From: Flavobacterium ammonificans
Lineage (GTDB): Bacteria > Bacteroidota > Bacteroidia > Flavobacteriales > Flavobacteriaceae
Direction of reading: 5' to 3'
Assembly: GCF_020885975.1 (NCBI RefSeq)
Contig: NZ_AP025183.1
Span: 434,001 to 498,000 of the forward strand
Length of the DNA stretch: 64,000 bases
Below are positions 45,205-55,460 of the stretch, one piece after another. The position numbers and the translations under genes are program-made. A model generated the notes under the pieces. The model worked only from the letters and a program-made list of their open reading frames with translations, made no database searches and was not told where the DNA came from. Each line of letters opens with the position of its first letter. Within the stretch, counting starts at the first letter, position 1.

Positions 45205-46983
45205 TTACAAATTACTATCTCCTCTTAATTCTCTAAATTTTCGCCTTGCCTCCACAAAATAAATACTGTCTTGGTGGTTGAAAATTATTTTTTCATACAA
45301 TGGCTTCGCTTTGTCGGGCAATTGCAATTGATTTTTATACAATTCTGCCGAAAAATAAAGTGCTTCATCTACATAAATTCCGTCTGAATGCTGCTCTATT
45401 ATATTTTGATATTGGGGCAAAGCCAAAGAAAATTCACCTATTTTCTCGTATAATTTACCCAATCGCAACAGAGTAACTGCCTCTATTTCTTGTCCTTTGT
45501 ATTGTTTCAAAATGGCCTGAAAAGCTTGAATGGCTTCCTGATTTCGATTTTGGTATTCCAAATAATCCGCTTTGGCGAAAGATTTCAATGCCACTTGTGT
45601 CGAATCGGCTACGGTATTGTCATTGATGAGCAAAAAATACTCCAAAGCGTCATTGGCAATCAGTTGTGTACTCGCCGATTTCAACTCTTTGAATTGTTTC
45701 AACGCCCATTCTAAATCGGTTTTGAAATAACTCGTTTTGGCCGCTTTCAAACTCGCTTCGTGTGCCACGGCATCGTTCTTCAAATCGTTTTCAATTTGCG
45801 AATAATACAACAACGCCTGATTGAATTTGGCTTCGTACAACAAAATATCAGCCAATTCCATTTTAGCTTTCGCCATTTCGTATTCATCCAACTGCAATTC
45901 CAATGCGGCACGAACAATTGTCTTGCCTGCTTCGGGCTTTTTTAAATTGAATGTCAAAAAATGCGCCTGCATCAGCTGCAAAGATAAGGTAAAAGGACTG
46001 ATTCCGTATTTCGAAATCAGAGCTGATAATTCTGTTTCAAGATTGGGCCAGTCTTTTTCGGAAGTCGTGTCGATTTTGACTTGCATCAAATACGTATTAG
46101 CTTGTACCAACAATTCAATTTCAGAGGTGTTTTCTAAAACAAATTCCAAAATGGTTGTGGCAGTGGTATCGTCTTTCTCATCAATCGCCAATTGTGCCAA
46201 ATTAATAATGGCATTTAGCGATTCAGGATTGCGTTTGTAAATGGCTTTTTCTTGAATAAAGGCTTTTCCAAATTCTTTTTGCTGGGTGTAAAACCAACTC
46301 AAAAATTGGTTCCAATACACATCTTGATTTTTTTGGGTTCGAGTAATTAATGCTTTACGCAAATTGGCCGAAAATCCTGCATCGCCTTCATCAGTCATAA
46401 AACGCGAAAATTGATTTTGAATCAAAATTGTACTTTCTTGATGGACAAAAGCCTCGTCTAAGAAAGTACTAATCATCATATCGGTATTGCCTAATTGACC
46501 ATACAACAAGCCCATTTGGTAGTTGAAATTGAAATTAGGTTGCAGTTGCACTGCCGTTTTATAGGCTTGTAACGCATAGTCCAACAAGACTTTTTTCTCA
46601 AAAGAATTGGCAATTCCATACACTTCGTTTGGGTTGGATTTGATTTTAGCCAAGGCTTGTTCAAAATACTTTTGGGCTTTCTCGTCCTGTTGTTGGATTT
46701 TGAAATTATAACCCAGTTCTACCAAAAGCGAACTTTGTTTGTACTTGTTCAATCGGGTTTGAATGGCTTTTTCGGCAACCTCAAATTGTTTTAGTTGTTG
46801 GTAACAATCAATGGTTCTAATGAAGTATTGGTAATTTTGAGGGACAGATTGTAAAAGTTCTTCGTAACTGATTTTGGCTTTTTCAAAATCGCCTTTGTCG
46901 TAATAGTATTGAGCTAATTGCTCATTTTGGGAGAAACCAATTAATGAAAAAAACAAGCTGATATGTAGTAGTAGTTTTTTCAT
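45205..46983 (-). CDS. Secreted tetratricopeptide-repeat protein
   Basis: A signal peptide (MKKLLLHISLFFSLIGFSQ) is followed by TPR-like helical pairs through most of the 592 residues. Examples are AQYYYDKGDFEKAKISYEEL near the start and RLGKLYEKIGEFSLALPQYQ near the end. The protein is likely periplasmic and a scaffold for other proteins. The partner is unknown. Similar proteins are common in Bacteroidota. Confidence 0.85.
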   Translation of the reverse strand: MKKLLLHISLFFSLIGFSQNEQLAQYYYDKGDFEKAKISYEELLQSVPQNYQYFIRTIDCYQQLKQFEVAEKAIQTRLNKYKQSSLLVELGYNFKIQQQDEKAQKYFEQALAKIKSNPNEVYGIANSFEKKVLLDYALQAYKTAVQLQPNFNFNYQMGLLYGQLGNTDMMISTFLDEAFVHQESTILIQNQFSRFMTDEGDAGFSANLRKALITRTQKNQDVYWNQFLSWFYTQQKEFGKAFIQEKAIYKRNPESLNAIINLAQLAIDEKDDTTATTILEFVLENTSEIELLVQANTYLMQVKIDTTSEKDWPNLETELSALISKYGISPFTLSLQLMQAHFLTFNLKKPEAGKTIVRAALELQLDEYEMAKAKMELADILLYEAKFNQALLYYSQIENDLKNDAVAHEASLKAAKTSYFKTDLEWALKQFKELKSASTQLIANDALEYFLLINDNTVADSTQVALKSFAKADYLEYQNRNQEAIQAFQAILKQYKGQEIEAVTLLRLGKLYEKIGEFSLALPQYQNIIEQHSDGIYVDEALYFSAELYKNQLQLPDKAKPLYEKIIFNHQDSIYFVEARRKFRELRGDSNL

Positions 46984-47078
46984 TTAATAATTCTAAATTG
47001 GTCTAGAGATTTCGCAAATTCCCTTTAATATTGATCCATTAAGAGATTCATTTGAATCCCTTAATGCTCAAAAAATAG

Positions 47079-48350
47079 TTAGTTTATAATATCAAACCCA
47101 CAATACGGACGCAATACTTCTGGAATTACAATCCCTTCTGGTGTTTGGTAGTTTTCTATAATGCCTGCCAAAACTCTTGGCAAGGCCAATGAACTTCCGT
47201 TTAAGGTGTGTGCCAATTGGTTTTTTCCGTCTTTGTCTTTAAAACGCAATTTCAAACGGTTCGCTTGGAAAGTCTCAAAATTAGACACAGAAGAAATTTC
47301 CAACCAACGATCTTGTGCCGTAGAAAATACTTCAAAGTCATAAGTCAATGCCGAAGTGAATCCCATATCACCACCACACAAACGTAAAATTCTGTAGGGT
47401 AATTTTAGTTCTTGCAAAATATTTTTCACATGTTCTACCATCCCGTCTAACGCTTCGTAGGATTTGTCTGGATGCTCTACGCGAACAATTTCTACTTTGT
47501 CAAATTGGTGCAAACGGTTCAATCCACGTACATGCGCCCCATAAGAACCCGCCTCACGACGGAAACAAGGCGTGTATGCCGTACACAAAATTGGCAATTC
47601 GCTTTCGTTCAAAATCACATCACGAAACAAATTGGTCACCGGAACTTCTGCCGTTGGAATCAAATACAAATCGTCGATAGTCGAATGGTACATTTGCCCT
47701 TCTTTATCGGGTAATTGTCCTGTTCCGTAGCCTGATGCTTCATTTACCAAATGCGGCACTTGCATTTCTTTGTAACCTGCTGCGGTATTTTTATCTAAGA
47801 AATAGTTGATTAAAGCACGTTGCAAACGCGCTCCTTTTCCTTTGTACACTGGGAAACCAGCTCCTGTAATTTTCACCCCCAACTCAAAGTCGATGATGTC
47901 GTATTTTTTTACCAATTCCCAATGCGGTTGCGCTCCTTCGTGCAAAACAGGAATAGTCCCTTCTTCAAAAACGTTTAAGTTTTCTTCTGGGGTTTTTCCT
48001 TCCGGAACAATGTCAGCTGGTAAATTAGGTAAGGTGTATAATTTTTGCGTTAATTCTTCGGCTAAAGCTTCTGCTTTCTCCCCCAAATCTTTACTTTTCT
48101 CTTTTAAAGCAACGGTCTTTTCTTTTAAAATAGCAGCTTTTGCTTTTTCGCCACCTTTCATCAATTCGCCAATGTCTTTGGACAATTTATTAGATTCGGA
48201 TAAAGTGTTGTCTAATTCCACTTGGGTAGCACGACGTTGCTCGTCTAATTGAACTACTTCGTTCACAATTTCTTTGGCATCCATGTTTCTTTTTGCCAAA
48301 GCTTTGATTACTTTTTCCTGATTCTCTCTAATAAATGCAATTTGTAACAT
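47079..48350 (-). CDS. serS: Serine-tRNA ligase
   Basis: This class II synthetase charges tRNA-Ser. The N-terminal coiled-coil tRNA-binding arm (about 25-110) is followed by the catalytic core, with motif 2 as FRREAGSYGAHVRGLNRLHQF and motif 3 ending GSSLALPRVLAGIIENYQ. I chose ATG 48350 (MLQIAFIRENQEKVIKAL), giving 423 residues, as the first 15 residues of the longer frame are not family-like. It is divergent from metG. Confidence 0.95.
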   Translation of the reverse strand: MLQIAFIRENQEKVIKALAKRNMDAKEIVNEVVQLDEQRRATQVELDNTLSESNKLSKDIGELMKGGEKAKAAILKEKTVALKEKSKDLGEKAEALAEELTQKLYTLPNLPADIVPEGKTPEENLNVFEEGTIPVLHEGAQPHWELVKKYDIIDFELGVKITGAGFPVYKGKGARLQRALINYFLDKNTAAGYKEMQVPHLVNEASGYGTGQLPDKEGQMYHSTIDDLYLIPTAEVPVTNLFRDVILNESELPILCTAYTPCFRREAGSYGAHVRGLNRLHQFDKVEIVRVEHPDKSYEALDGMVEHVKNILQELKLPYRILRLCGGDMGFTSALTYDFEVFSTAQDRWLEISSVSNFETFQANRLKLRFKDKDGKNQLAHTLNGSSLALPRVLAGIIENYQTPEGIVIPEVLRPYCGFDIIN

Positions 48351-48458
48351 AGCTTGATTTTTATAACTCTCTGTAATTTTTTGCGCGTTGCGCACGCAAA
48401 TTTAAGGAAATGTTTGCTAAGAACGAGACAAAGTTTAGAGTTTTCCGAAGGTTGGTTT

Positions 48459-48491
48459 AAGGCTTCCAGCCTTTTGAAGGCTGGAAGCCTT
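48459..48491. repeat. Perfect 15-base-pair hairpin between serS and metG
   Basis: AAGGCTTCCAGCCTT is mirrored by AAGGCTGGAAGCCTT around TTG. It shares its core with the hairpin at 28413-28451. It lies between two diverging starts, where no terminator is expected. Confidence 0.75.
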
Positions 48492-48493
48492 GG

Positions 48494-48523
48494 TTGTACC
48501 TATGATAAAAAAAGTTATTTTTG
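48494..48523 (+). promoter_or_regulatory. metG promoter
   Basis: TTG (48494-48496) and TATTTTTG (48516-48523) are spaced 19 bases apart, 42 bases before the ATG. Confidence 0.6.
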
Positions 48524-48564
48524 CACTCATTCTGAATTCATTTCAGCATTATTAAACTGTTATT

Positions 48565-50637
48565 ATGTTAGAAAATCCAACAAGATATACCATTACGGCA
48601 GCCTTGCCTTACACTAACGGACCAATTCACATTGGCCATTTAGCGGGGGTTTACGTGCCTTCGGACATTTATTCTCGCTATCTACGATTGCAAGGAAGAG
48701 ACGTGTTGTTTGTTTGCGGTAGCGACGAACACGGCGTAGCCATTTCGATGAAAGCCAAAAAAGAAGGAATTACGCCTCAGGAAGTAATCGATAAATACGA
48801 TGGCATCATCCGTAAATCGTTTGTTGATTTTGGGATTTCGTTTGATAATTATTCTAGAACTTCGGCTAAAATTCATCACGAAACGGCTTCGGAATTCTTT
48901 ATAACGTTGTATGACAAAGGCGATTTTATTGAAGAAGTAACTGAGCAGTTGTATGATGCTAAAGCGGATCAATTCTTGGCAGACCGATTTGTAACCGGAA
49001 CTTGTCCAAAATGCAGTAATGAAGAAGCTTATGGCGACCAATGCGAAAAATGTGGTTCTACTTTAAACGCTACGGATTTAATCAATCCGAAATCAACTAT
49101 TACAGGAGAAACGCCGGTTTTGAAATCGACTAAACACTGGTTTTTACCTTTGGATCGTTACGAAGAATTTTTGAAAGAATGGATTCTCGTTGGACATAAA
49201 AACGATTGGAAACCCAACGTGTACGGTCAAGTAAAATCCTGGATCGATGGGGGATTAGAGCCTCGTGCGGTAACTCGTGATTTGGATTGGGGAATTGACG
49301 TACCGGTTGCAGGTGCCGAAGGAAAAAAATTATACGTTTGGTTTGATGCGCCTATTGGCTACATCTCTGCTACAAAAGAATGGGCAGCACGCGAAGGAAA
49401 AAATTGGGAACCCTATTGGAAAGACCAAGGAACTAAATTAGTTCACTTTATTGGGAAAGATAATATTGTGTTTCACTGTATCATTTTCCCTGCGATGTTG
49501 AAGGCCGAAGGAAGTTATATTTTACCTGATAATGTGCCTGCAAATGAGTTCTTGAACTTGGAAGGTAATAAATTATCGACTTCTAAAAACTGGGCGGTTT
49601 GGTTGCACGAATATTTGGAAGAATTTCCAAATCAGCAAGACGTATTGCGTTATGCTTTGACTTCGAATGCACCAGAAACTAAAGACAATGACTTTACTTG
49701 GAAAGATTTCCAAGCGAGAAATAACAACGAACTCGTAGCGATTTTTGGTAACTTTATCAATCGTGTGGTAGTTCTAACTAACAAATACTACAACGGAATT
49801 GTTCCTGCTCCGAATGAATTTTCGGAAGTGGACGAACAAACTTTAGTCGAGCTAAAAGCGTATCCAGCGGTGATTTCAAGTTCAATTGAAAGATACCGTT
49901 TTAGAGAAGCTTTGGGCGAAATGATGAATGCCGCTCGTTTAGGAAATAAATATTTGGCCGACGAAGAGCCTTGGAAAGTCATCAAAGACAATCCAGAGCG
50001 AGTACAAACTCAGATGTATGTGGCCTTGCAAATTGCGGCTGCTTTGAGTGCGCTTTGCGAACCATTTTTGCCTTTTACAGCTAAAAAATTAAGCCGCATT
50101 TTGAAAATAGAGGAGCCGTTGAACTGGAATTCAATTACAGAAAACAGCGACTTACTTCCTTCAGGGCACCAAATTGGCGAAGCGGAATTGCTTTTTGCCA
50201 AAATAGAAGACGAAGAAATCCAAAAACAAATCAATAAATTGGAAGCAACAAAAACAGCGAATAAGGCCGAGATTGCTTCGTCCCTCGCAATTACCGAACC
50301 ACAAAAAGAAGCGATTCAATTTGAGGATTTTGCCAAAATGGATTTGCGCGTGGGAACGATTTTGGAAGCCGAGAAAATGCCAAAAGCCAACAAACTTTTA
50401 ATCTTAAAAGTAGATACTGGAATTGACGTTCGCACCATTGTTTCGGGAATTGCCGAGAGTTTTGCGCCGCAAGATATTATTGGTAAAAAAGTCACTGTTT
50501 TAGTGAATTTGGCTCCAAGAAATCTTCGTGGAGTAGAAAGTCAAGGAATGATTTTGATGACCAACAATGCAGAAGGAAAATTAGTTTTTGTAAACCCAGA
50601 TGCTGAAGGTGTTGGGAATGGTGAGACGATTAATTAG
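48565..50637 (+). CDS. metG: Methionine-tRNA ligase
   Basis: This class I synthetase charges initiator and elongator tRNA-Met. The HIGH motif is in [11 protein letters not shown], and the KMSKS equivalent is [12 protein letters not shown] zinc site of two Cys pairs ([18 protein letters not shown]) is present. The C-terminal 110 residues form a tRNA-binding EMAP/Trbp111-like domain ([19 protein letters not shown]) that supports dimer formation. The 690 residues match this two-domain form. Confidence 0.96.
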   Translation: MLENPTRYTITAALPYTNGPIHIGHLAGVYVPSDIYSRYLRLQGRDVLFVCGSDEHGVAISMKAKKEGITPQEVIDKYDGIIRKSFVDFGISFDNYSRTSAKIHHETASEFFITLYDKGDFIEEVTEQLYDAKADQFLADRFVTGTCPKCSNEEAYGDQCEKCGSTLNATDLINPKSTITGETPVLKSTKHWFLPLDRYEEFLKEWILVGHKNDWKPNVYGQVKSWIDGGLEPRAVTRDLDWGIDVPVAGAEGKKLYVWFDAPIGYISATKEWAAREGKNWEPYWKDQGTKLVHFIGKDNIVFHCIIFPAMLKAEGSYILPDNVPANEFLNLEGNKLSTSKNWAVWLHEYLEEFPNQQDVLRYALTSNAPETKDNDFTWKDFQARNNNELVAIFGNFINRVVVLTNKYYNGIVPAPNEFSEVDEQTLVELKAYPAVISSSIERYRFREALGEMMNAARLGNKYLADEEPWKVIKDNPERVQTQMYVALQIAAALSALCEPFLPFTAKKLSRILKIEEPLNWNSITENSDLLPSGHQIGEAELLFAKIEDEEIQKQINKLEATKTANKAEIASSLAITEPQKEAIQFEDFAKMDLRVGTILEAEKMPKANKLLILKVDTGIDVRTIVSGIAESFAPQDIIGKKVTVLVNLAPRNLRGVESQGMILMTNNAEGKLVFVNPDAEGVGNGETIN

Positions 50638-50640
50638 TAC

Positions 50641-50665
50641 AACACGAATTTCACGAATTTCCACA
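50641..50665 (+). repeat. ACGAATTTCACGAATT repeat (also at 51400)
   Basis: The string ACGAATTTCACGAATTTC occurs at 50644 and again at 51400, after metG and after the HAD gene. It is a short dispersed intergenic repeat of unknown role. Confidence 0.5.
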
Positions 50666-50711
50666 AATTAGTTTTGTAAAAATTAGTGAAGTCTGTCTTT
50701 AAAATAAAATT

Positions 50712-51395
50712 ATGCAACCGAAGATAATAGCTTTTGACGCCGACGACACGCTTTGGCACAACGAACCCTACTTTGATGAGGCGCAAGATAAATTTTGTGA
50801 ATTATTCGGTGGTTATGCTTCAAAACAAGAGTTATTAAGACTTATTTTAAATCATCAAATAACCAATTTACCTTTGTACGGTTTCGGGATTAAGGCATTT
50901 ACATTGTCTATGATTGAATCGGCTTTAGAATTGACGAATCATAGTATATCAGGACAAAACATTGAAAAAGTCCTTCAAATTGGAAAAGAGCTATTACAAA
51001 AACCTGTGGAATTATTGCCTGATGTAATTTCGGTTTTGGAGGAATTAAAAGGAACTTACAAGTTAATCGTTGCCACCAAAGGCGACTTGAAAGACCAACA
51101 TCGAAAATTACACGAATCTGGAATTGGTGCTTACTTTCATCATATTGAAGTGATGAGCGATAAAACTGAATTGGATTACGAAAAAATGTTAGGTCGTTTG
51201 GATTGCCAAGCAGCCGATTTTTTAATGATTGGAAATTCACTAAAATCAGATGTGTTACCGGTTTTGAATATTGGCGGACACGCCATCCATATTCCGTACC
51301 ATACCACTTGGGAATACGAACAAATCGATTTTGAGATTGAACACGAGAATTTCCGTGCTTTTGAAAAAATAACGGAAGTATTGCAATTGCTATAA
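50712..51395 (+). CDS. HAD-family hydrolase
   Basis: The 227-residue protein has motif I as IAFDADDTLWHNE with both catalytic Asp residues, motif II around IVATKGDL, and motif III/IV near GNSLKSDVLPVLNIGG. A helical cap domain (about 20-95) is of the phosphoglycolate phosphatase-like type. The substrate is unknown. It is followed 47 bases later by the CatA-like gene. Confidence 0.88.
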   Translation: MQPKIIAFDADDTLWHNEPYFDEAQDKFCELFGGYASKQELLRLILNHQITNLPLYGFGIKAFTLSMIESALELTNHSISGQNIEKVLQIGKELLQKPVELLPDVISVLEELKGTYKLIVATKGDLKDQHRKLHESGIGAYFHHIEVMSDKTELDYEKMLGRLDCQAADFLMIGNSLKSDVLPVLNIGGHAIHIPYHTTWEYEQIDFEIEHENFRAFEKITEVLQLL

Positions 51396-51442
51396 CAAAA
51401 CGAATTTCACGAATTTCACAAACGGGAAAATCTATAGAAATA

Positions 51443-52066
51443 ATGAAACAAAAACTCGACCTCAATTCTTGGAACCGAAAAGAACATTTTTTGTTTTTCA
51501 AACAAATGGAGGAGCCTTTTTATGGCATTACTACTATAATAGATTGTACTCAAGCGTATGTCAAAGCAAAAGCGCTTGGTGTTTCATTTTTCAGCTATTA
51601 CCTTCATAAAACCTTAAGCGCAGTAAATGCGGTGGAGAATTTCCGTTACCGCATTATCGAAGATGAGGTTTATATTTTTGATGTGATTGATGCCTCGGCA
51701 ACCGTTATGCGAGAAGACACCACATTTGGATTTTCATACATGCCTTTTACTGAGGATATCAATGAATTTACTCAAATAGTACAGACTGAAATCGAACGCA
51801 TGCAAACTACAACGGGGGTTTTTACTAGAGAATATCCTGAAAATTTAATTCATTTTTCGGCTTTGCCGTGGATTAATTTTACTTCATTGTCTCATGCCAG
51901 AAGTTTTACTTGGCCAGACAGTTGTCCTAAAATTTCTATTGGAAAATTAACGGATGAAAATGGTAAAAAATCAATGCCAATATCCGTTCATGTGCATCAT
52001 GGTTTAGTCGATGGGTATCATGTAGGGTTGTTTATTGAGCAATTGCAGCAATTTATGAACGAATAA
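51443..52066 (+). CDS. CatA-like chloramphenicol acetyltransferase family protein
   Basis: The 207 residues show the acetyltransferase active-site motif HHGLVDG at 185-191 and the family-typical FTSLSHARSF and SFFSYYLHKTL segments. The fold acts as a trimer and uses acetyl-CoA. Chromosomal members in Flavobacteriaceae are common, and their substrate is not always chloramphenicol, so resistance should not be assumed. A two-way terminator follows. Confidence 0.85.
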   Translation: MKQKLDLNSWNRKEHFLFFKQMEEPFYGITTIIDCTQAYVKAKALGVSFFSYYLHKTLSAVNAVENFRYRIIEDEVYIFDVIDASATVMREDTTFGFSYMPFTEDINEFTQIVQTEIERMQTTTGVFTREYPENLIHFSALPWINFTSLSHARSFTWPDSCPKISIGKLTDENGKKSMPISVHVHHGLVDGYHVGLFIEQLQQFMNE

Positions 52067-52102
52067 AAAAAGCACAAAGTCTTTTGAACTTTGTGCTTTT
52101 TT
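52064..52102. terminator. Two-way terminator between the CatA-like gene and ssb
   Basis: AGCACAAAGT pairs with ACTTTGTGCT, flanked by A and T runs on both sides. Confidence 0.88.
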
Positions 52103-52118
52103 AGTTTGTGGGGAAAAT

Positions 52119-52442
52119 TTATTTACCCAACAACAGCACTTCGTTAACCACTATATCCGTTACATAACGTTTTTCTCCATTTTTATCCTCATAAGTGCGG
52201 TGTGTTAATTTGCCTTCAATGCCTATTTCTTTTCCTTTGGTTACGTATTTTTCTATAATTTCAGCTGTCTTACCCCAAGCAGTTACACGATGCCATTCTG
52301 TTTGCTCCACCTTATCCCCGTTGTCTTTGTAATAAACATCATTTGTTGCGATAGTGATAGTGGCTACTTTTTTTCCACCTTCTAAGTTTTTTACTTCAGG
52401 ATCTTGTCCTACTCTTCCGATTAATTGTACTCTGTTTTTCAT
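52119..52442 (-). CDS. Short single-stranded DNA-binding protein
   Basis: The 107 residues form a complete OB fold: NRVQLIGRVGQDPEVKN, then TEWHRVTAWGKTAEI and KGKEIGIEGKLTHRTYED. The protein stops right after the last strand (NEVLLLGK). It has no Gly-rich linker and no acidic tail ending in a hydrophobic tip, the part that recruits repair and replication partners. It is therefore probably a second SSB next to a full-length one elsewhere. Confidence 0.88.
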   Translation of the reverse strand: MKNRVQLIGRVGQDPEVKNLEGGKKVATITIATNDVYYKDNGDKVEQTEWHRVTAWGKTAEIIEKYVTKGKEIGIEGKLTHRTYEDKNGEKRYVTDIVVNEVLLLGK

Positions 52443-52667
52443 GGCGTATAAATTTAAATAGTTAAAATAAAATGAGTTAACTGATTCGTTTCAATCAACA
52501 GTGCAAAGATGGGGTGGGTTCCAAAAATTATTCGGTAACTAACTATTTACTTTCGGTTGTAACTATTTGTAAGCATTTGTAAATGGAAAATAATTTATAT
52601 ATTTGATTGATTTTAAATATATTTATTGCGCATTATATACTATTTTAAGTCAAAAAATCCCAATCTT

Positions 52668-53018
52668 ATGAATAAAAGCTGTTTAGAATGCGGAGATAAA
52701 ATTATTGGCCGTGAAGACAAAAAATTTTGCAGCGATGGCTGTCGCAATGCATATAATAACAAAATCAATAAAGACAGCAACAATTTTATGCGCAATATCA
52801 ATAACAAATTGCGCAAGAATTACCGCATTTTGTGTGAATTAAATACGGAAGGAAAATCCAAAACTACCCGAACTAAATTACTAAGTAAAGGTTTTGACTT
52901 TGAGTATTTTACCAATATATTGCAAACTAAAACCGGAAATACCTATTATTTTTTATACGATCAAGGGTATATGATTCTTGAAAATGAATATTACATGCTT
53001 GTCAAAAAAGATATATAA
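52668..53018 (+). CDS. Small zinc-ribbon-like protein of unknown function
   Basis: I chose ATG 52668 (MNKSCLECGDKIIG). The N-terminus has CLECG and, after a short loop, CSDGC, giving four Cys that fit a zinc ribbon like the DUF2116 type. The rest of the 116 residues is charged and helical. No membrane segment is seen. It ends 26 bases before the M28 peptidase gene. Confidence 0.7.
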   Translation: MNKSCLECGDKIIGREDKKFCSDGCRNAYNNKINKDSNNFMRNINNKLRKNYRILCELNTEGKSKTTRTKLLSKGFDFEYFTNILQTKTGNTYYFLYDQGYMILENEYYMLVKKDI

Positions 53019-53044
53019 TCCAAAACCCAAATCTGCCCTATTCT

Positions 53045-55453
53045 ATGAAAAAAAATTACGCCTCTCTTTACAGTACGCTTTTCATTTTAGTTATTCTTGC
53101 GTTAGCCTTTTTTACTATGATGCCCCAATGGACATCGGAAGAAGAAGGTCCGCTAACCGAATTTTCTACACAAAGAGCATTCAAACAAGTAAGAGCCATC
53201 TCGCGTCAACCGCACTATGTTGGTTCTAAAAATCACGAAGAGGTCGCGCAGTATTTACTAAAAGAATTAGAAAAATTAGGATTAGAAACTTCCATTCAAG
53301 AGGGCTATACTTTGAGTGATTGGGGAAATTTGGTGAAGTCCAAAAATCTTTTGGCAAGAATAAAAGGAACCGATAGCTCTAAAGCCTTATTACTTTTATC
53401 ACATTACGATAGTGCGCCACATTCGTATTCCTTAGGCGCCAGCGATGCGGGTTCGGGAGTAGCTACCATTTTAGAAAGTGTCCGAACATTTTTATACAAC
53501 AAAACTCCACACAAAAACGACATCATCATTCTCTTTACAGATGCTGAAGAATTGGGTTTGAATGGCGCAGCGCTCTTTGTTACCCAGCACCAATGGGCAA
53601 AAGAAGTGGGAGTCGTTTTAAACTTCGAAGCACGAGGTTCGTCAGGTCCAAGTTATATGTTAATGGAAACCAATGGTGGAAACGCAGGATTAGTTAATGA
53701 ATTTGCTGCCGCAAAAGTGCCACTTCCTGCTTCTAACTCCTTAATGTATAGCATCTATAAAATGTTGCCTAATGACACCGATTTAACTGTTTTTAGAGAA
53801 CAAGGCAATATCCAAGGATATAATTTTGCTTTTATTGATGATCATTTCAATTACCACACGGCACAAGACGATAGCAAGCACCTCAACAAAAAAACACTAG
53901 AACATCAAGGAACTTATTTAATGCCGTTATTGCAGTATTTTGCAAATGCCAACTTTGACGCTACCGTTTCCAAAGAAGATTATGCTTATTTCACCCTCCC
54001 GTTTACTTTCATCAGTTATCCGTTTAGTTGGATACTACCAATGGTATTAATCGCTTTAGTGCTATTTGTACTTTTAGTATTTATAGGCGTCGGAAAGCGT
54101 ATTTTGTCATTCAAGGAAATCGGAAAAGGATTTATTCCATTTTTAGGTGCGACAATCACTAGCGGATTATTGGGCTTTTACGGGTGGAAATTTTTACTTC
54201 ATTTCTATCCCCAATACAACGATTTACTCAATGGATTTACCTACAACGGCCATTCGTATATTGCAGGATTTGTCTCTTTAACCATTGCGATTTGCTTCAT
54301 TTTTTATCAACTTTTTTCAGATGTAAAGAAAACGATGAATCATTATGTAGCGCCGCTTTTCATTTGGCTATTGCTTAATTGTGGATTAGCCATTGGATTA
54401 AAAGGCGCTGGATTTTTAATCATTCCTGTTGGTTTTGGTTTGATTGCTTTTGGATTTTTTATTTTGACTCAAAAATCAAATGCACTTTTGAATATAATTT
54501 GCAGTATTCCGGCACTATTGATTATTGCGCCATTCATTCAAATGTTTCCTATCGGCTTAGGACTTAAAGTACTTTTTGGAAGCGCTATTTTGACTGCTTT
54601 GACTTTTGGATTACTAGTTCCGGTTTTTGGAAATTATACCAAAAAAGGAAGATGGTCATTCTTATTTTTGGCGATTGCGGGTATCTTTTTTGCGAAAGCA
54701 CATGTAACATCTGGATATGAATTAGGCAAAGCCAAATCCAACAGCTTGCTCTACATTTATAATGCTGAAACCAAAAAGGCCAATTGGGTTACTTATGACA
54801 CCAATTTAGATGATTGGACGAAAAGTTATTTGGGCAACCAACCTAAATCGGCCGATTTTATGCAAGCAGTACCTTTGTTTAGCAAATACAATTCAGGATT
54901 TACCTATGCTGCCGAAGCGCCTGTAAAAGACTTAGCTACGCCAACGATTGAATTTTTAAAAGATGAAATTGTTGGCAATCAACGAGAATTAAAAATTAAA
55001 ATTACACCGAATCGAAATGTAAACCGCTACGATATTTTTGCTTCAGAAGAAATGATTTTGAATAATTTCAAAGCTAACGGAGCTCAAGCTATTGGACAAA
55101 AAGGCATCAAATACGAACGTAAAAGAGGGAAGAAAATATTGAGCTATTATGTAGTAGCGAACGAAGCTTTAGAAATAGAATTTAGTATTGACGCTACTGC
55201 TCCATTTGATATGGAATTATTAGAAAGTTCCTTCGACCTAATGCGAAACCAATTGTTTCGAATGATTAAACGACAAAACTGGATGATGCCAACGCCATTT
55301 GTTTTGAATGATGCCGTTGTAATTCAGAAAAAAATTGTTCCAACTCCAGTGGTGAAAACTGTAGTAAAAAAAGTTATTGAAAGCACTCCAGTTCAAGATA
55401 GTATATCGGAACCAAAACCTGAAATTGAACCTGAAACTACTCCAATTCTCTAA
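53045..55453 (+). CDS. M28-family membrane aminopeptidase
   Basis: It starts with one signal-anchor helix. The M28 domain follows with zinc ligands in LLLSHYDSAPH (His120, Asp122 region), the bridging ASDAGSGVATILE and the catalytic pair in FTDAEELGLNG (about 164-170). The C-terminal half has about eight membrane helices and then a soluble tail ending in a Pro/Glu-rich stretch. The 802 residues fit Bacteroidota and fungal membrane-bound M28 proteins. It is cotranscribed with the SDR gene seven bases downstream. Confidence 0.88.
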   Translation: MKKNYASLYSTLFILVILALAFFTMMPQWTSEEEGPLTEFSTQRAFKQVRAISRQPHYVGSKNHEEVAQYLLKELEKLGLETSIQEGYTLSDWGNLVKSKNLLARIKGTDSSKALLLLSHYDSAPHSYSLGASDAGSGVATILESVRTFLYNKTPHKNDIIILFTDAEELGLNGAALFVTQHQWAKEVGVVLNFEARGSSGPSYMLMETNGGNAGLVNEFAAAKVPLPASNSLMYSIYKMLPNDTDLTVFREQGNIQGYNFAFIDDHFNYHTAQDDSKHLNKKTLEHQGTYLMPLLQYFANANFDATVSKEDYAYFTLPFTFISYPFSWILPMVLIALVLFVLLVFIGVGKRILSFKEIGKGFIPFLGATITSGLLGFYGWKFLLHFYPQYNDLLNGFTYNGHSYIAGFVSLTIAICFIFYQLFSDVKKTMNHYVAPLFIWLLLNCGLAIGLKGAGFLIIPVGFGLIAFGFFILTQKSNALLNIICSIPALLIIAPFIQMFPIGLGLKVLFGSAILTALTFGLLVPVFGNYTKKGRWSFLFLAIAGIFFAKAHVTSGYELGKAKSNSLLYIYNAETKKANWVTYDTNLDDWTKSYLGNQPKSADFMQAVPLFSKYNSGFTYAAEAPVKDLATPTIEFLKDEIVGNQRELKIKITPNRNVNRYDIFASEEMILNNFKANGAQAIGQKGIKYERKRGKKILSYYVVANEALEIEFSIDATAPFDMELLESSFDLMRNQLFRMIKRQNWMMPTPFVLNDAVVIQKKIVPTPVVKTVVKKVIESTPVQDSISEPKPEIEPETTPIL

Positions 55454-55460
55454 GCTAACT

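Noticed and set aside
50908..51501. 197-codon minus-strand ORF
   Set aside because: It lies antisense to the HAD hydrolase and the start of the CatA-like gene, and no motif is seen.
51443..52066. Chloramphenicol resistance gene
   Set aside because: The active-site motif is present, but the gene is chromosomal in a housekeeping context, so resistance cannot be claimed from sequence.
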